Shown piece by piece: positions 33,988-42,462 of a DNA stretch of 64,000 nucleotides. The stretch covers positions 3,286,001 through 3,350,000 of the forward strand of contig OZ244175.1 in NCBI GenBank assembly GCA_965216535.1. Reading direction: 5' to 3'. The translations under genes and the position numbers were made by a program. A model generated the notes under the pieces. The model saw nothing but the letters and a program-made list of their open reading frames with translations, searched no databases and was not told the DNA's origin. The stretch comes from Hoeflea_A sp965216535 (GTDB lineage: Bacteria > Pseudomonadota > Alphaproteobacteria > Rhizobiales > Rhizobiaceae). The stretch's first letter is position 1, and each line of letters opens with the position of its first letter.

Positions 33988-34483
33988 GGCGTCCGCTTTC
34001 AGTCAGGAGCAAAATCGCCGAAAGCGCGCCACCGGCGGCTATGGCATAGTAGGATGTGTCGAGGGGCAGTTGCAGCAGAAGAGTGGTTTCTGCAAACCGT
34101 GCCGCTTCCCGGGCGTTCAGGAACGCTCGCCACGCGAGATAGCCCATCATCACGGCGCCGGCGATCGAGACGAGTAGGTCGATGGGCCGGCGCAATCGGT
34201 CCGGAAACATCGCAACCAGCGTGTCGATGGCGATCACCCGTCCGGCGAGCACGCAGAGCGGCAGGCTGATGGATACGGCAATCGACAAAATGATCTGGGT
34301 GTAGTCATTGGCGCCGAAAATCGGCGCATCGAACAGCGATCGCAGCAGAGCGTCGCCAACCGACAGAAACATCATTGCGAAGATGGTAATTCCACCGCAG
34401 GCGATCAAAGGCGCCTGAACCCACCGCCGCCAGCCGTCCGGGATTGCCGGACGGCTGTCAATCTCCTGGTCCTCGTTTGACAC
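33977..34483 (-). CDS. TRAP transporter small permease (DctQ)
   Basis: A 168-residue DctQ subunit with four hydrophobic segments (starting near residues 23, 60, 100 and 140). The SLRQP-like motif region is represented by SISLPLCVLAGRVIAIDTLV. It links the binding protein to the large permease. It begins 2 bases after the DctP gene ends and overlaps the DctM gene, so the order DctP-DctQ-DctM is one transcript. Confidence 0.9.
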   Translation of the reverse strand: MSNEDQEIDSRPAIPDGWRRWVQAPLIACGGITIFAMMFLSVGDALLRSLFDAPIFGANDYTQIILSIAVSISLPLCVLAGRVIAIDTLVAMFPDRLRRPIDLLVSIAGAVMMGYLAWRAFLNAREAARFAETTLLLQLPLDTSYYAIAAGGALSAILLLTESGRHEH

Positions 34484-34485
34484 TC

Positions 34486-35502
34486 TTATTGCCCGGAGAA
34501 CCCGGCAATGATCTTACGGGCGTCCGCGCCAGTTTCCTCTGACGTCTTGTCCATCAGCGCCTCCAGGGCGCCGGCCATTGCAGCGCGGAACTCGGCATCT
34601 GCAGCGGCGTCGATTTCGATGATCTCAACGTCACTGTCACGGGCGAGTTGAATGCCTGCCTGACCGGCCTTGTAGAAGGCTTTTGCGCCACGAAGGCTCA
34701 GATCCCGCCCGGTCAGTTCGTTCAGCTTGGCCTTGTGCTCATCGCTGAGGCCGTCCCAGCTCTGCTTGTTCATGAGCAGGTAGAAGCTGTCGACGGCCGA
34801 CGGAATGTTGATGGTGGCGTGCTTGCCGATTTCATTGAGCTTGTAGGAGCGAATGCCGGATGGTCCGATCATCACTGCATCGATGACGCCGGTGTTCATG
34901 GCATTGTAGATGTCAGGCGTCGGCATGGAGACCGGAATACCGCCCCAGGCCTTGACCACTTCCGCCATGACCGGATTCGGAGTGCGCACCTTCATGCCTT
35001 CGATGTCCGCGAGGGTGCGGACCGGCTTTTCGCGGGTAATCAGAACGGACGGATTGTTGGCCCAAAGGCCGAGAAGCTTGGTTTCGGCGTACTCGTCTTC
35101 GATCGCGCCGAGGTTGTCCCACAAGGCGTTGGTCGCTTCCTCACCGCTGTTGAACAGGCCAGGCATGTGAACCATGACGGTCTTGCCGAACTGGGTAGGC
35201 GTATAGGCCGGGATGCCGAACGCAATATCAGCGACACCGGTAACGACGCGTTTGTACTGTTGGACCGGACCCTTTCCGAGCTCGCCGGCCGGATAGATGC
35301 GAATGGTCAACTCGCCGTCGGTCGCCTTGGCCAGCTCTTCCGACAGCGGCGTCATGACCCCGCGGTCCATGGGATGCATCGGTGGCATGAAGTGCGCCGC
35401 CTTGAGCTCGTCGGCTGACGCATTGGCGACGGGCAGCACAGCGGAAGCGGTGACGGCAGCAACAGCGATCAGCGCGCTCTTCAGAGATTGAATGGAATTC
35501 AT
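34486..35502 (-). CDS. TRAP transporter substrate-binding protein (DctP)
   Basis: A 338-residue periplasmic protein with a signal peptide (hydrophobic residues 11-24, ASADEL near the cleavage point). The start at 35502 has GGGAGG upstream. The arginine that contacts the ligand carboxylate is expected in the DIEGMKVRTPNPVM segment, which is present near residue 155 and supports a carboxylate ligand. It is divergent from a MarR gene, and a 26-bp inverted repeat lies between them. Confidence 0.92.
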   Translation of the reverse strand: MNSIQSLKSALIAVAAVTASAVLPVANASADELKAAHFMPPMHPMDRGVMTPLSEELAKATDGELTIRIYPAGELGKGPVQQYKRVVTGVADIAFGIPAYTPTQFGKTVMVHMPGLFNSGEEATNALWDNLGAIEDEYAETKLLGLWANNPSVLITREKPVRTLADIEGMKVRTPNPVMAEVVKAWGGIPVSMPTPDIYNAMNTGVIDAVMIGPSGIRSYKLNEIGKHATINIPSAVDSFYLLMNKQSWDGLSDEHKAKLNELTGRDLSLRGAKAFYKAGQAGIQLARDSDVEIIEIDAAADAEFRAAMAGALEALMDKTSEETGADARKIIAGFSGQ

Positions 35503-35533
35503 TTTGGTTCCTCCCAGACCAGATGGCATGTAG

Positions 35534-35559
35534 TTAACAATGATAATTATCTATGTTAA
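35534..35559. promoter_or_regulatory. 26-bp inverted repeat between the TRAP operon and the MarR gene
   Basis: TTAACA and TGTTAA form the outer arms and GATAATTATC is a perfect ten-base centre; only the two AT/TA positions between them mismatch. It lies 31 bases upstream of the DctP start and 66 bases upstream of the MarR start (35626). This is the expected place and size for a MarR dimer operator that represses both. Confidence 0.7.
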
Positions 35560-35625
35560 TGAGATAATCGGCATTGGCGGCAAAACTGTCAACTGGGCAT
35601 TTGACTGCGTTCGTGGGGAGAAGCA

Positions 35626-36072
35626 TTGCAAGATTTCACGCTGCACAACCGTATCGGTTACAAGGTTACGCGACTGGCCCGGCTGATGGAGGCACGACTC
35701 GAAAAGCAGATCGACGAGCACGGGATCACGCGGCTGATGTGGTGCGTCCTTCGAGGCGTCGGCATGGAAGGTGTTACCACGCCATCCGGGCTTGCGAGCT
35801 ACATCGGCATTGCCCGGCCTGCGATTTCCCGCCTTCTGAAGACCATGGAGACGCGCGGCCTGCTTGAACGCAAGGGCACCGGATCGGATGGCCGGATGAC
35901 CGAGGTGCGCCTGACCAGGGAGGGGCGGCGCATCATGGAAGCCTGTCATTTGCTGGTACGGGAGTTGAACTCGCATTTTTCAGACAAGCTCGGGCCGCAG
36001 GATTACGAGCATTTCATGCAGTCGGTCGATCGCCTGACCGAAGGCGAAAACGCCACTTTGATGCGGCTGTAG
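35626..36072 (+). CDS. MarR family transcriptional regulator
   Basis: A 148-residue winged-helix regulator. The recognition helix area is ASYIGIARPAISRLLKTM near residue 52, and the wing is RKGTGSDGRMTEVRLTREG. The start is TTG at 35626, with GTGGGGAG a few bases upstream. It diverges from the TRAP operon across a clear inverted repeat, so it probably controls uptake in response to an aromatic or similar acid. It is unrelated in position and operator sequence to the MarR gene at 16115. Confidence 0.88.
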   Translation: MQDFTLHNRIGYKVTRLARLMEARLEKQIDEHGITRLMWCVLRGVGMEGVTTPSGLASYIGIARPAISRLLKTMETRGLLERKGTGSDGRMTEVRLTREGRRIMEACHLLVRELNSHFSDKLGPQDYEHFMQSVDRLTEGENATLMRL

Positions 36073-36180
36073 CGAACGCCAGCTCGAAAGGCCTATGCCA
36101 AGACTTTAACCGTTGCTATGACGGTTGCGGCCGGATGGCCGAACAACTGCCGATGGCCGGCTTCAAGGACGAAACACCAC

Positions 36181-37386
36181 ATGCAAACGCGCGCACCGGG
36201 CGACGGCGAATTCGTTTTGTTGATCGCTCTCCTGATATCGCTTGTCGCGCTTGCAACGGATGCCATGTTGCCGGCATTGCCGATCATCGGCTCCGATCTC
36301 GGTGTGACCGAGGAAAACGACCGTCAGCTGGTCATAACGGTGTTTTTCCTCGGGCTGGCAATAGGCCAGATTTTTTACGGACCGCTCTCCGATAGTACCG
36401 GTAGAAAGCCGGCGATTTATGCCGGCCTGGGTGTCTTCCTCGCCGGAAGCCTGCTGTCGGTGATCGCCCATGATTTCGACCTCATGTTGATCGGTCGGTT
36501 TCTTCAGGGACTTGGGTCAGCCGGTCCTCGGATCGTCGTTCTGGCCATGGTGCGCGACAGGCATGAGGGCCGGGCGATGGCCCGCATCATGTCCGCGGTC
36601 ATGGCGGTGTTCATCATCGTGCCCGCAGTCGCACCTGCGGTCGGGCAGGGGCTTATGGTTGTCTCGGGTTGGCGCTCGATTTTCGTGGTGTTTTTCGCGA
36701 TTGCGGTCCTCGGTTTTATCTGGCTTTACCTGCGGCAGCCCGAGACGCTGGCACCGAACGACCGGAAAGCGTTCTCGCCCTCGAATATCTATGCGAGCGC
36801 AAAGGAAGTTTTTCAAAACAGCAGAGCGCTCGGCTACATGCTTGCAACTGGGGCCGTATTCGCGCCGTTCATTGGCTACCTGATCTCATCCCAGCAGATT
36901 TTTCAGGAATTGTACGGGGCCGGTGACCTGTTTTCTCTCTACTTCGCCATCCTCGCGCTGGCCATCGGGGTTGCATCACTGGCGAATTCCCGCCTGGTCA
37001 TGCATTACGGGATGCGGGCTCTGTGCAAATGGGCACTGATCGGTGTAACGATCTTGTGCACCGCCTACACGGTTTATGCCTGGGCTCTGTCCGGTGTGCC
37101 GCCTCTTTGGAGTTTCATGGCCTGTTTCATACTCAGCTTCTTTGCCATGGGCATCCTGTTCGGCAATCTGAATGCGCTGGCCATGGAACCGATGGGGCAT
37201 ATCGCAGGGACGGCGGCGGCCGTTATCGGATCCGTCACCACCGGTATTTCCCTGGTTTTCGGTGCAGTCATCGGAGCGCTCTACGACGCAAGCGTAATTC
37301 CGTTGGTCGCCGGCTTTGCCCTGTTCTCCTTGATTGCATTGGTCATCGTGATTTGGACTGACGCTGTGCGTGCCAAAACCGAGTGA
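36181..37386 (+). CDS. MFS transporter, Bcr/CflA family
   Basis: A 401-residue drug:H+ antiporter-type carrier with 12 membrane segments. The N-terminal LATDAMLPALPIIGSDLGV corresponds to the motif of Bcr/CflA proteins, and IFYGPLSDSTGRKPAI is motif A of the MFS family. The start at 36181 gives the usual family length, with AAGGAC upstream; ATG 36118 would add 21 residues without a clear ribosome site. It probably exports a toxic compound. It converges with the amidase gene 17 bases downstream. Confidence 0.87.
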   Translation: MQTRAPGDGEFVLLIALLISLVALATDAMLPALPIIGSDLGVTEENDRQLVITVFFLGLAIGQIFYGPLSDSTGRKPAIYAGLGVFLAGSLLSVIAHDFDLMLIGRFLQGLGSAGPRIVVLAMVRDRHEGRAMARIMSAVMAVFIIVPAVAPAVGQGLMVVSGWRSIFVVFFAIAVLGFIWLYLRQPETLAPNDRKAFSPSNIYASAKEVFQNSRALGYMLATGAVFAPFIGYLISSQQIFQELYGAGDLFSLYFAILALAIGVASLANSRLVMHYGMRALCKWALIGVTILCTAYTVYAWALSGVPPLWSFMACFILSFFAMGILFGNLNALAMEPMGHIAGTAAAVIGSVTTGISLVFGAVIGALYDASVIPLVAGFALFSLIALVIVIWTDAVRAKTE

Positions 37387-37403
37387 CCACCAGCGGGTTC
37401 TGA

Positions 37404-38819
37404 TCAGCTGCTTCGGGGCGGAATTTCCGGTGGTCTTTTCTGCGGCCACATGGTGCGTTCGTGATAGCTCTGGCCGAGACCCAGCAGCAGGCCGTCCTCG
37501 CCACGCCGCGCAATCAACTGCAGTCCCATAGGCAGACCCTGATCGCCAAATCCGGCCGGCACGCACAGCGCCGGCAGCCCGATCAGGGAAGCCGGCAAGA
37601 CGATCTCCATCCAACGATGGTAGGTGTCCATCGATCGGTCGGCGATGTGCTTGGGCCAGTCCAGCTCCGGTTCAAAGGGAAATATCTGGGCCGAGGGCAG
37701 GGCGAGAATATCCACCTCCGCCATATCAGCGACTGCGGTGAACCAGTCCGAGCGGGCAATGCTGGCATCGTGGATTTCGGCGGCCGTCAGCGCCAATCCG
37801 TTTTCGATTTCCCAGATCGCTTCCGGTTTGAGCAAATCGCGCGTTTGCGGATCGTCGTAGTGTGGCCTCAGGCGCATGGCCGTTTGCCAACTGCGAAGTT
37901 TTATCCAGCTATCCCAAATGCGCTCGGGCGGATAGTTCGGAATCAGGGATTCGACGGCATGGCCAAGGTCAACGAACACGCCAAGAGCTGCCTCACATAA
38001 CGGGAGAATGCCCGGCTCCGTCGGATAGTATCCGCCCCAATCACCGATCCATCCGATCCGCATCGGAGAAACGTCCCGCAGGCCGTCGAAGGCCGGACGG
38101 GCATGGGGGTGGCGATGGTCGGGACGACCGATCACTTCAAGAAGAAACCCCAGGTCAGCGGGTGATCTGGCCATCGGGCCCAGAACGGCCAACTGGTGCA
38201 AGAAATTGTCGCCGATCGGTTCGTCCGGCACCAGGCCGAAACTGGGCCGCAGACCGTAGACATTGTTCCAGCCGGCCGGGTTACGCAGCGATCCCATCAT
38301 GTCCGAACCATCTGCGATCGGCACCATGCGGGCGGCCAGTGCCGCAGCAGCGCCACCGCTCGAACCGCCGGCTGAGCGCCTGAGGTCGTAGGGATTGCGG
38401 GTAACACCATGGACCGGGTTATAGCTGTGCGATCCGAGGCCGAACTCTGGCGTATTGGTCTTGCCGATGATCAGGGCACCGGCAGCGCGGATGCGGGCCG
38501 CCAGAAGGGCATCTTCGTCGGGAATATGCTCGGCAAAAATCGGCGATCCCTGGGTACTGCGAAGACCTTTGGTGTTGACGAGGTCCTTGATGGCGATTGG
38601 CAGCCCATGCAGCGGGCCCGTCGCGGGTTCCTCGTCCATCCGTGCCGCTTCGGCGATAATTTCGTCTCTCGGGCGCAGCGAGACGATCGCGTTGACAGCG
38701 TCATTGCAGGCATCGATGCGATCGAGATACGCATTGACGAGGTCGACCGCTGAAATGCGTCGCTCATCAAGTGCAGCGCGCAGTTCCAACGCGTCCCGGT
38801 CCACGAGGGCTTCAGACAT
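37404..38819 (-). CDS. Amidase (amidase signature family)
   Basis: A 471-residue amidase with the Ser-cisSer-Lys triad: K78 in IAIKDL, the GGSSGG cis-serine at S154, and the nucleophile S177 in GSDMMGSLRNPA. It hydrolyses an amide to acid and ammonia. It is a single gene, and its neighbours do not identify the substrate, although TRAP uptake of the product type is possible. Members include indoleacetamide, enantioselective and aliphatic amidases. Confidence 0.92.
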   Translation of the reverse strand: MSEALVDRDALELRAALDERRISAVDLVNAYLDRIDACNDAVNAIVSLRPRDEIIAEAARMDEEPATGPLHGLPIAIKDLVNTKGLRSTQGSPIFAEHIPDEDALLAARIRAAGALIIGKTNTPEFGLGSHSYNPVHGVTRNPYDLRRSAGGSSGGAAAALAARMVPIADGSDMMGSLRNPAGWNNVYGLRPSFGLVPDEPIGDNFLHQLAVLGPMARSPADLGFLLEVIGRPDHRHPHARPAFDGLRDVSPMRIGWIGDWGGYYPTEPGILPLCEAALGVFVDLGHAVESLIPNYPPERIWDSWIKLRSWQTAMRLRPHYDDPQTRDLLKPEAIWEIENGLALTAAEIHDASIARSDWFTAVADMAEVDILALPSAQIFPFEPELDWPKHIADRSMDTYHRWMEIVLPASLIGLPALCVPAGFGDQGLPMGLQLIARRGEDGLLLGLGQSYHERTMWPQKRPPEIPPRSS

Positions 38820-38961
38820 CCTATCTCCTTCACTTGGTCGCCACAGCGGATCGGCTGTTGCACCGATCTTTTAAACCGGAATGCGGTTCGTCGTGAAGAA
38901 AATCGCAGGAGGCTCACAAGCCCATCACAATTGGGCGCGCACCAAAAGTGATCGGGCGCCG

Positions 38962-38989
38962 TTGACTCTACCTGGGCAGCTATTAATAT
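38962..38989 (+). promoter_or_regulatory. Sigma-70-like promoter of the ArsR gene
   Basis: TTGACT at 38962-38967 and TAATAT at 38984-38989 are separated by 16 bases. Transcription would start about seven bases on, at or next to the ATG at 38996, and there is no Shine-Dalgarno sequence. This implies a leaderless mRNA. Confidence 0.5.
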
Positions 38990-39004
38990 AGCCATATGGC
39001 TATA
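38987..39004. promoter_or_regulatory. 18-bp perfect palindrome overlapping the ArsR start codon
   Basis: TATAGCCATATGGCTATA is a perfect 18-base palindrome covering the end of the -10 region and the first codons of the ArsR gene (ATG at 38996-38998). It is the natural autorepression site for the dimeric ArsR protein encoded here. Confidence 0.7.
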
Positions 39005-39340
39005 CATTATCAACAACCCCTGGACCGGACCTTTCACGCTTTGGGTGACGGTACAAGACGCGAAATTCTGTCCATGCTGGCCACTCGCGGCACACTGTCG
39101 GCAAACGAGTTGCGCACCCCTTTCGATGTTGCCCAACCGACCATCTCAAAGCACCTGAAGGTGTTGGAGCGGGCCGGACTGATCCGTCGAGAAATAGAAG
39201 GGCGAACCCACCGGTTCCAGTTGGATTTGGGGCCAATGAAGGAGGCAGAAGACTGGATCGTCCGACATGAGAAGTTCTGGCAAGGCACATTGCAGCGTCT
39301 GCATGATTTCGTCCAGACATTGCCGGAGGAGGGCAAATGA
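38996..39340 (+). CDS. ArsR family transcriptional regulator (SRPBCC-associated type)
   Basis: A 114-residue winged-helix repressor with FHALGDGTRREILSMLA at the N-terminus and the recognition helix in VAQPTISKHLKVLERAGL. It lacks the CxC metal site of ArsR proper. It overlaps the SRPBCC gene by ATGA; such ArsR-SRPBCC pairs are common and are not metal sensors. The start codon lies inside a perfect palindrome, so self-repression is likely. A second, similar pair is encoded at 61931. Confidence 0.9.
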   Translation: MAIHYQQPLDRTFHALGDGTRREILSMLATRGTLSANELRTPFDVAQPTISKHLKVLERAGLIRREIEGRTHRFQLDLGPMKEAEDWIVRHEKFWQGTLQRLHDFVQTLPEEGK

Positions 39341-39813
39341 CCGAGGGTGGAGTTCCACTCATTGTCCGTCGGCTGATCCCGGCGCCGAGGCGCCGGATCT
39401 TCGAAGTTTTCAGTCGCGCCGAGCTGCTTGCTCAGTGGTTCACGCCGAGCCTGGACATTGACCTCGATATTCTCGATTTCAACTTCGAGGAAAACGGTAT
39501 TTTCCGATTTCGCTACATCATGCCCGACGGTCGTCGTCCCGTGGTCGGTGGTGCCTATGAGCGCATATCAGCTCCTGAGGAAATCGTCGTATCGTGGTTG
39601 TGGGAAGCTCCCGATCCGCTCCAGGGTCTGGATATGCGTGTGCTTTTCCGTTTCCACGACTGCGGTGACGCAACGGAGGTTGTCATTCGGCACGAGAAAC
39701 TGCCGTCCGACACCGCATGCAGCATCCATGAAGACGGTTGGGAGGGATCACTCGACAGCCTTTGTCGCTTTCTGATCGAGCCGGCTCAGACGAGCGGGGG
39801 TGTTTCATCATGA
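39337..39813 (+). CDS. SRPBCC (AHSA1-like) domain protein
   Basis: A 158-residue START-like fold protein. The N-terminal IVRRLIPAPRRRIFEVFSR and the following LAQWFTPS match the AHSA1/PF08327 pattern of a hydrophobic ligand cavity. The role in the cell is unknown; family members bind lipid-like molecules or activate Hsp90-type chaperones. It is translationally coupled to ArsR upstream and to the RibD-like gene downstream (ATGA overlaps). Confidence 0.87.
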   Translation: MTEGGVPLIVRRLIPAPRRRIFEVFSRAELLAQWFTPSLDIDLDILDFNFEENGIFRFRYIMPDGRRPVVGGAYERISAPEEIVVSWLWEAPDPLQGLDMRVLFRFHDCGDATEVVIRHEKLPSDTACSIHEDGWEGSLDSLCRFLIEPAQTSGGVSS

Positions 39814-40406
39814 GGGAACTCGCCATTATCACCTTCGTCACGCTTGATGGCGTGATGCAGAGCCCGAGTTCACCAGATGAGGATCCGTCCGACGGTTTTG
39901 CGGGAGGCGGCTGGGCCGCTGATTACTGGGGTGAGGTCATGGAGCAAGTGCGTCGTGAGGCCATGTCCGTCCCCTATGACATGCTGTTTGGTCGCAGAAC
40001 TTACGAGATCTTTGCCGCGCACTTTCCCACTTCTAGCAGCGATGATCCCGAGAGCCGCATGATGAACGAGGCAACAAAATACGTCGCCACGAACACGCTC
40101 ACATCCTTCAATTGGCAAAACGCGATCGCAATTGCCGGCGATATCGCCGCCGGTGTTGCAAATCTCAAGGAGCAGGATGGCCCGCTGATCCAGGTTCATG
40201 GCAGCGGGGCGCTTATCCAGACCCTGATGGACGAGGACCTTATCGATGAGTTCCGCATCTGGACATTTCCGGTTGTCGCCGGAGGCGGCAGGCGCTTGTT
40301 TGAACGTGGGGCCAGGTCTTGTAGATTGGCACTCGTTAAGGCCGAGCCGTGCGCGAATGGTGCGGTCATGACCATATATCGACGCGCGGATCGTTCCGTT
40401 GATTGA
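39810..40406 (+). CDS. Dihydrofolate reductase family protein (RibD C-terminal type)
   Basis: A 198-residue protein whose N-terminus IITFVTLDGVMQSP and later PYDMLFGRRTYEIF are typical of the RibD_C/DHFR-like family that is often paired with ArsR-SRPBCC genes. It would bind a nucleotide cofactor; no substrate is known. The start at 39810 overlaps the SRPBCC stop by ATGA. It is the last gene of the three-gene operon and converges with the VOC dioxygenase gene. Confidence 0.86.
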   Translation: MRELAIITFVTLDGVMQSPSSPDEDPSDGFAGGGWAADYWGEVMEQVRREAMSVPYDMLFGRRTYEIFAAHFPTSSSDDPESRMMNEATKYVATNTLTSFNWQNAIAIAGDIAAGVANLKEQDGPLIQVHGSGALIQTLMDEDLIDEFRIWTFPVVAGGGRRLFERGARSCRLALVKAEPCANGAVMTIYRRADRSVD

Positions 40407-40418
40407 TTGCCGGGACCG

Positions 40419-41375
40419 CTATTTTCCGGAAACCGGCGGCGTGCCGTGTGTGTGGAAACTCTCGATGGTCTTGAGACCCCAGGCCTGTCCCTTTTTTCTC
40501 TCGGTTTCGGTCCAGACGATGGGTTCCCAGTCCGGCTGAAGAATAAGTCGCGCACCGGCATTTGCAAGCTCGACCCGGTTGCCGGCCGGCTCGTAGACAT
40601 AGAGAAAGAAAGTGCCCTGGATGGCATGCTTGTGTGGCCCGGTTTCGATATGAACGCCGTTTTCCAGAAAGATGTCGGCGGCACGCAGGATGTCCTCACG
40701 CTGGTCCGTCGCGTAGGTGACGTGGTGAAATCGGCCTTTGCCACCGCCATGCTCTTCTGTGCAGGCCAGATCATAGGATTTGTTGTTGACGGTGAACCAG
40801 CAACCGCCGAGCCGCCCATTGTCGAGCTGGATCATTTCGGTGACGCGGGACCCGAGGCAAGTGACCATGAAATCGCGGAAACGGGTGACATCTTCCGCCA
40901 GCAGATTGACGTGGTCGAGCCGGCGCGGGCAGCAGCCGCGGCCATGATAACGCTGCGCCAGGTTTTTCAGGGCCGGCCGCTCGCTTTCGGGTGCGCTGTA
41001 TTTGACCGTGTCCCAGTAGAGTTCGAATACATGACCATAGGGGTCTTCGAAACGGTAGGCCCTGCCGTGTCCAATGTCGCCGTCGGCCCAGCCGATTCCA
41101 TAGCCGGCTTCTTCGATGGCGCGCACCCGTCGTTCGAGGGCCTCGGGTGACGACGTCCGGTAACCGATATGACCAACACCCGTCGTATGGTGACGGGTCA
41201 GCTTCAACGTGTGAAACTCGTAGTCGTCCCAGGCCCTCAGATAGACGCTGTCACCTTCGCGTCCGCTTTCCGTCAGGCCGTAAACGCGGGTGAAAAAATC
41301 GAGGCTCTCCTCGAAGCGATCGGTGTAGATTTCGACATGTCCGAGATGGGCGACGTCATGGCGCGCTTCGATCAT
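40419..41375 (-). CDS. Extradiol ring-cleavage dioxygenase (VOC superfamily, catechol 2,3-dioxygenase type)
   Basis: A 318-residue type I extradiol dioxygenase with two VOC modules. The C-terminal module keeps the Fe(II) triad: H155 in LDHVNL, H217 or H218 in RFHHVTY, and E269 in GNRVEL. The stretch H250 to E269 (including LYVYEPAG) follows the extradiol signature closely. It probably cleaves a catechol-type ring next to the diol. It is the last gene of a minus-strand set with relatives of GalD, GalC and GalB, where gallate-type clusters carry an unrelated LigB-type dioxygenase instead. Confidence 0.87.
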   Translation of the reverse strand: MIEARHDVAHLGHVEIYTDRFEESLDFFTRVYGLTESGREGDSVYLRAWDDYEFHTLKLTRHHTTGVGHIGYRTSSPEALERRVRAIEEAGYGIGWADGDIGHGRAYRFEDPYGHVFELYWDTVKYSAPESERPALKNLAQRYHGRGCCPRRLDHVNLLAEDVTRFRDFMVTCLGSRVTEMIQLDNGRLGGCWFTVNNKSYDLACTEEHGGGKGRFHHVTYATDQREDILRAADIFLENGVHIETGPHKHAIQGTFFLYVYEPAGNRVELANAGARLILQPDWEPIVWTETERKKGQAWGLKTIESFHTHGTPPVSGK

Positions 41376-41409
41376 CCTGTGCTTCTCCGGTCGGCAGATT
41401 TTGGTGGTC

Positions 41410-42462
41410 TCAATATACCAGGCCGTCCATTAGTTTGCGCGCCGTGCGCAAAATAGCGGCGCCGGTGACGGTGCCGCCATCGTCCAGATTGGCGATCACC
41501 GTCATTTCACCGGTGGGATGTTCGATCGAAAGTCGACGTTCGGACCCGCTACCGCGTTCGGTAAGGTCGTACGCAGGCGAGCCTTCGATCAGGCAAGCTG
41601 TGGCCACGCTGACTGCGCCGAGTACGCCGATGGTCTTGTGGCACCGGTGTGGAATGAAGGTTCGGGTGGAGATTGCTCCACCGTTTCGGGCCGCCGACAC
41701 CATCGTCAATTTGGGAACCGATTTCTCCGAAACGTTGCCCAGATTCATCAGCGGACCGGCAGCCAGTCGAACGGTTTCGAGCCGTTCACGAAGGGCGGTG
41801 TTTGCCTCCAGTTCTTCCGGCGTTTCGGTTCCTCTGATGCCCATGTCGGCAGCACGCAGAACGACACAGGGCATGCCGTTGTCGATCATGGTGACTTCAA
41901 CGCCCTCCATGCGGTCGACCGCATGGCCGGTCGGCAACAGAGCGCCGCAGGAAGATCCGGCTGTGTCCCTGAATTCAATGGGAACGGGTGCCGCCGTGCC
42001 GGGGACGCCATCAATGCGCGCCGTTCCGTCATAGGCAATGCGTCCTTTCGGTGTCTGTATTCGAGCGACTGCGGTCTGCCCGGTATTTTCCATGAAGATG
42101 GTCACCGGTGTCTCGGGCGATTGTGCGTTCACCAGACCCCGCTCGATCGCGAAGGGACCGACCCCGGCAAGGATGTTGCCGCAATTTTGCGCGTCCGTCA
42201 CGACAGGCCGGTCGACGAAGACCTGAAGAAACAGGTAGTCCACGTCGACCCCGGGACGCTCTGAAGCTTGTATGACCGCGACCTTCGACGTCAGCGGGTC
42301 GGCGCCGCCCATGCCGTCGATCTGTCGGAAATCGGGCGATCCCATGATGCGCAGCAGGAGCGCGTCGCGCTTGGCAGGATCGTCGGGGAGATCGGAGGCG
42401 AGGAAGTAACCGCCCTTGGACGTTCCGCCGCGCATCCACATGACCCGCGTACCGTCAGACAT
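41410..42462 (-). CDS. PrpF/4-oxalomesaconate tautomerase family protein (GalD-like)
   Basis: A 350-residue protein of the PrpF family, a diaminopimelate epimerase-like fold. MWMRGGTSKGGYFLASDLP at the N-terminus is a family hallmark. In gallate and protocatechuate catabolism, GalD converts the keto form of 4-oxalomesaconate to its enol; other members isomerise methylaconitate. It overlaps the RraA-family gene by 8 bases, and the neighbours favour the 4-oxalomesaconate role. The symbol is withheld because the type cannot be fixed by eye. Confidence 0.85.
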   Translation of the reverse strand: MSDGTRVMWMRGGTSKGGYFLASDLPDDPAKRDALLLRIMGSPDFRQIDGMGGADPLTSKVAVIQASERPGVDVDYLFLQVFVDRPVVTDAQNCGNILAGVGPFAIERGLVNAQSPETPVTIFMENTGQTAVARIQTPKGRIAYDGTARIDGVPGTAAPVPIEFRDTAGSSCGALLPTGHAVDRMEGVEVTMIDNGMPCVVLRAADMGIRGTETPEELEANTALRERLETVRLAAGPLMNLGNVSEKSVPKLTMVSAARNGGAISTRTFIPHRCHKTIGVLGAVSVATACLIEGSPAYDLTERGSGSERRLSIEHPTGEMTVIANLDDGGTVTGAAILRTARKLMDGLVY

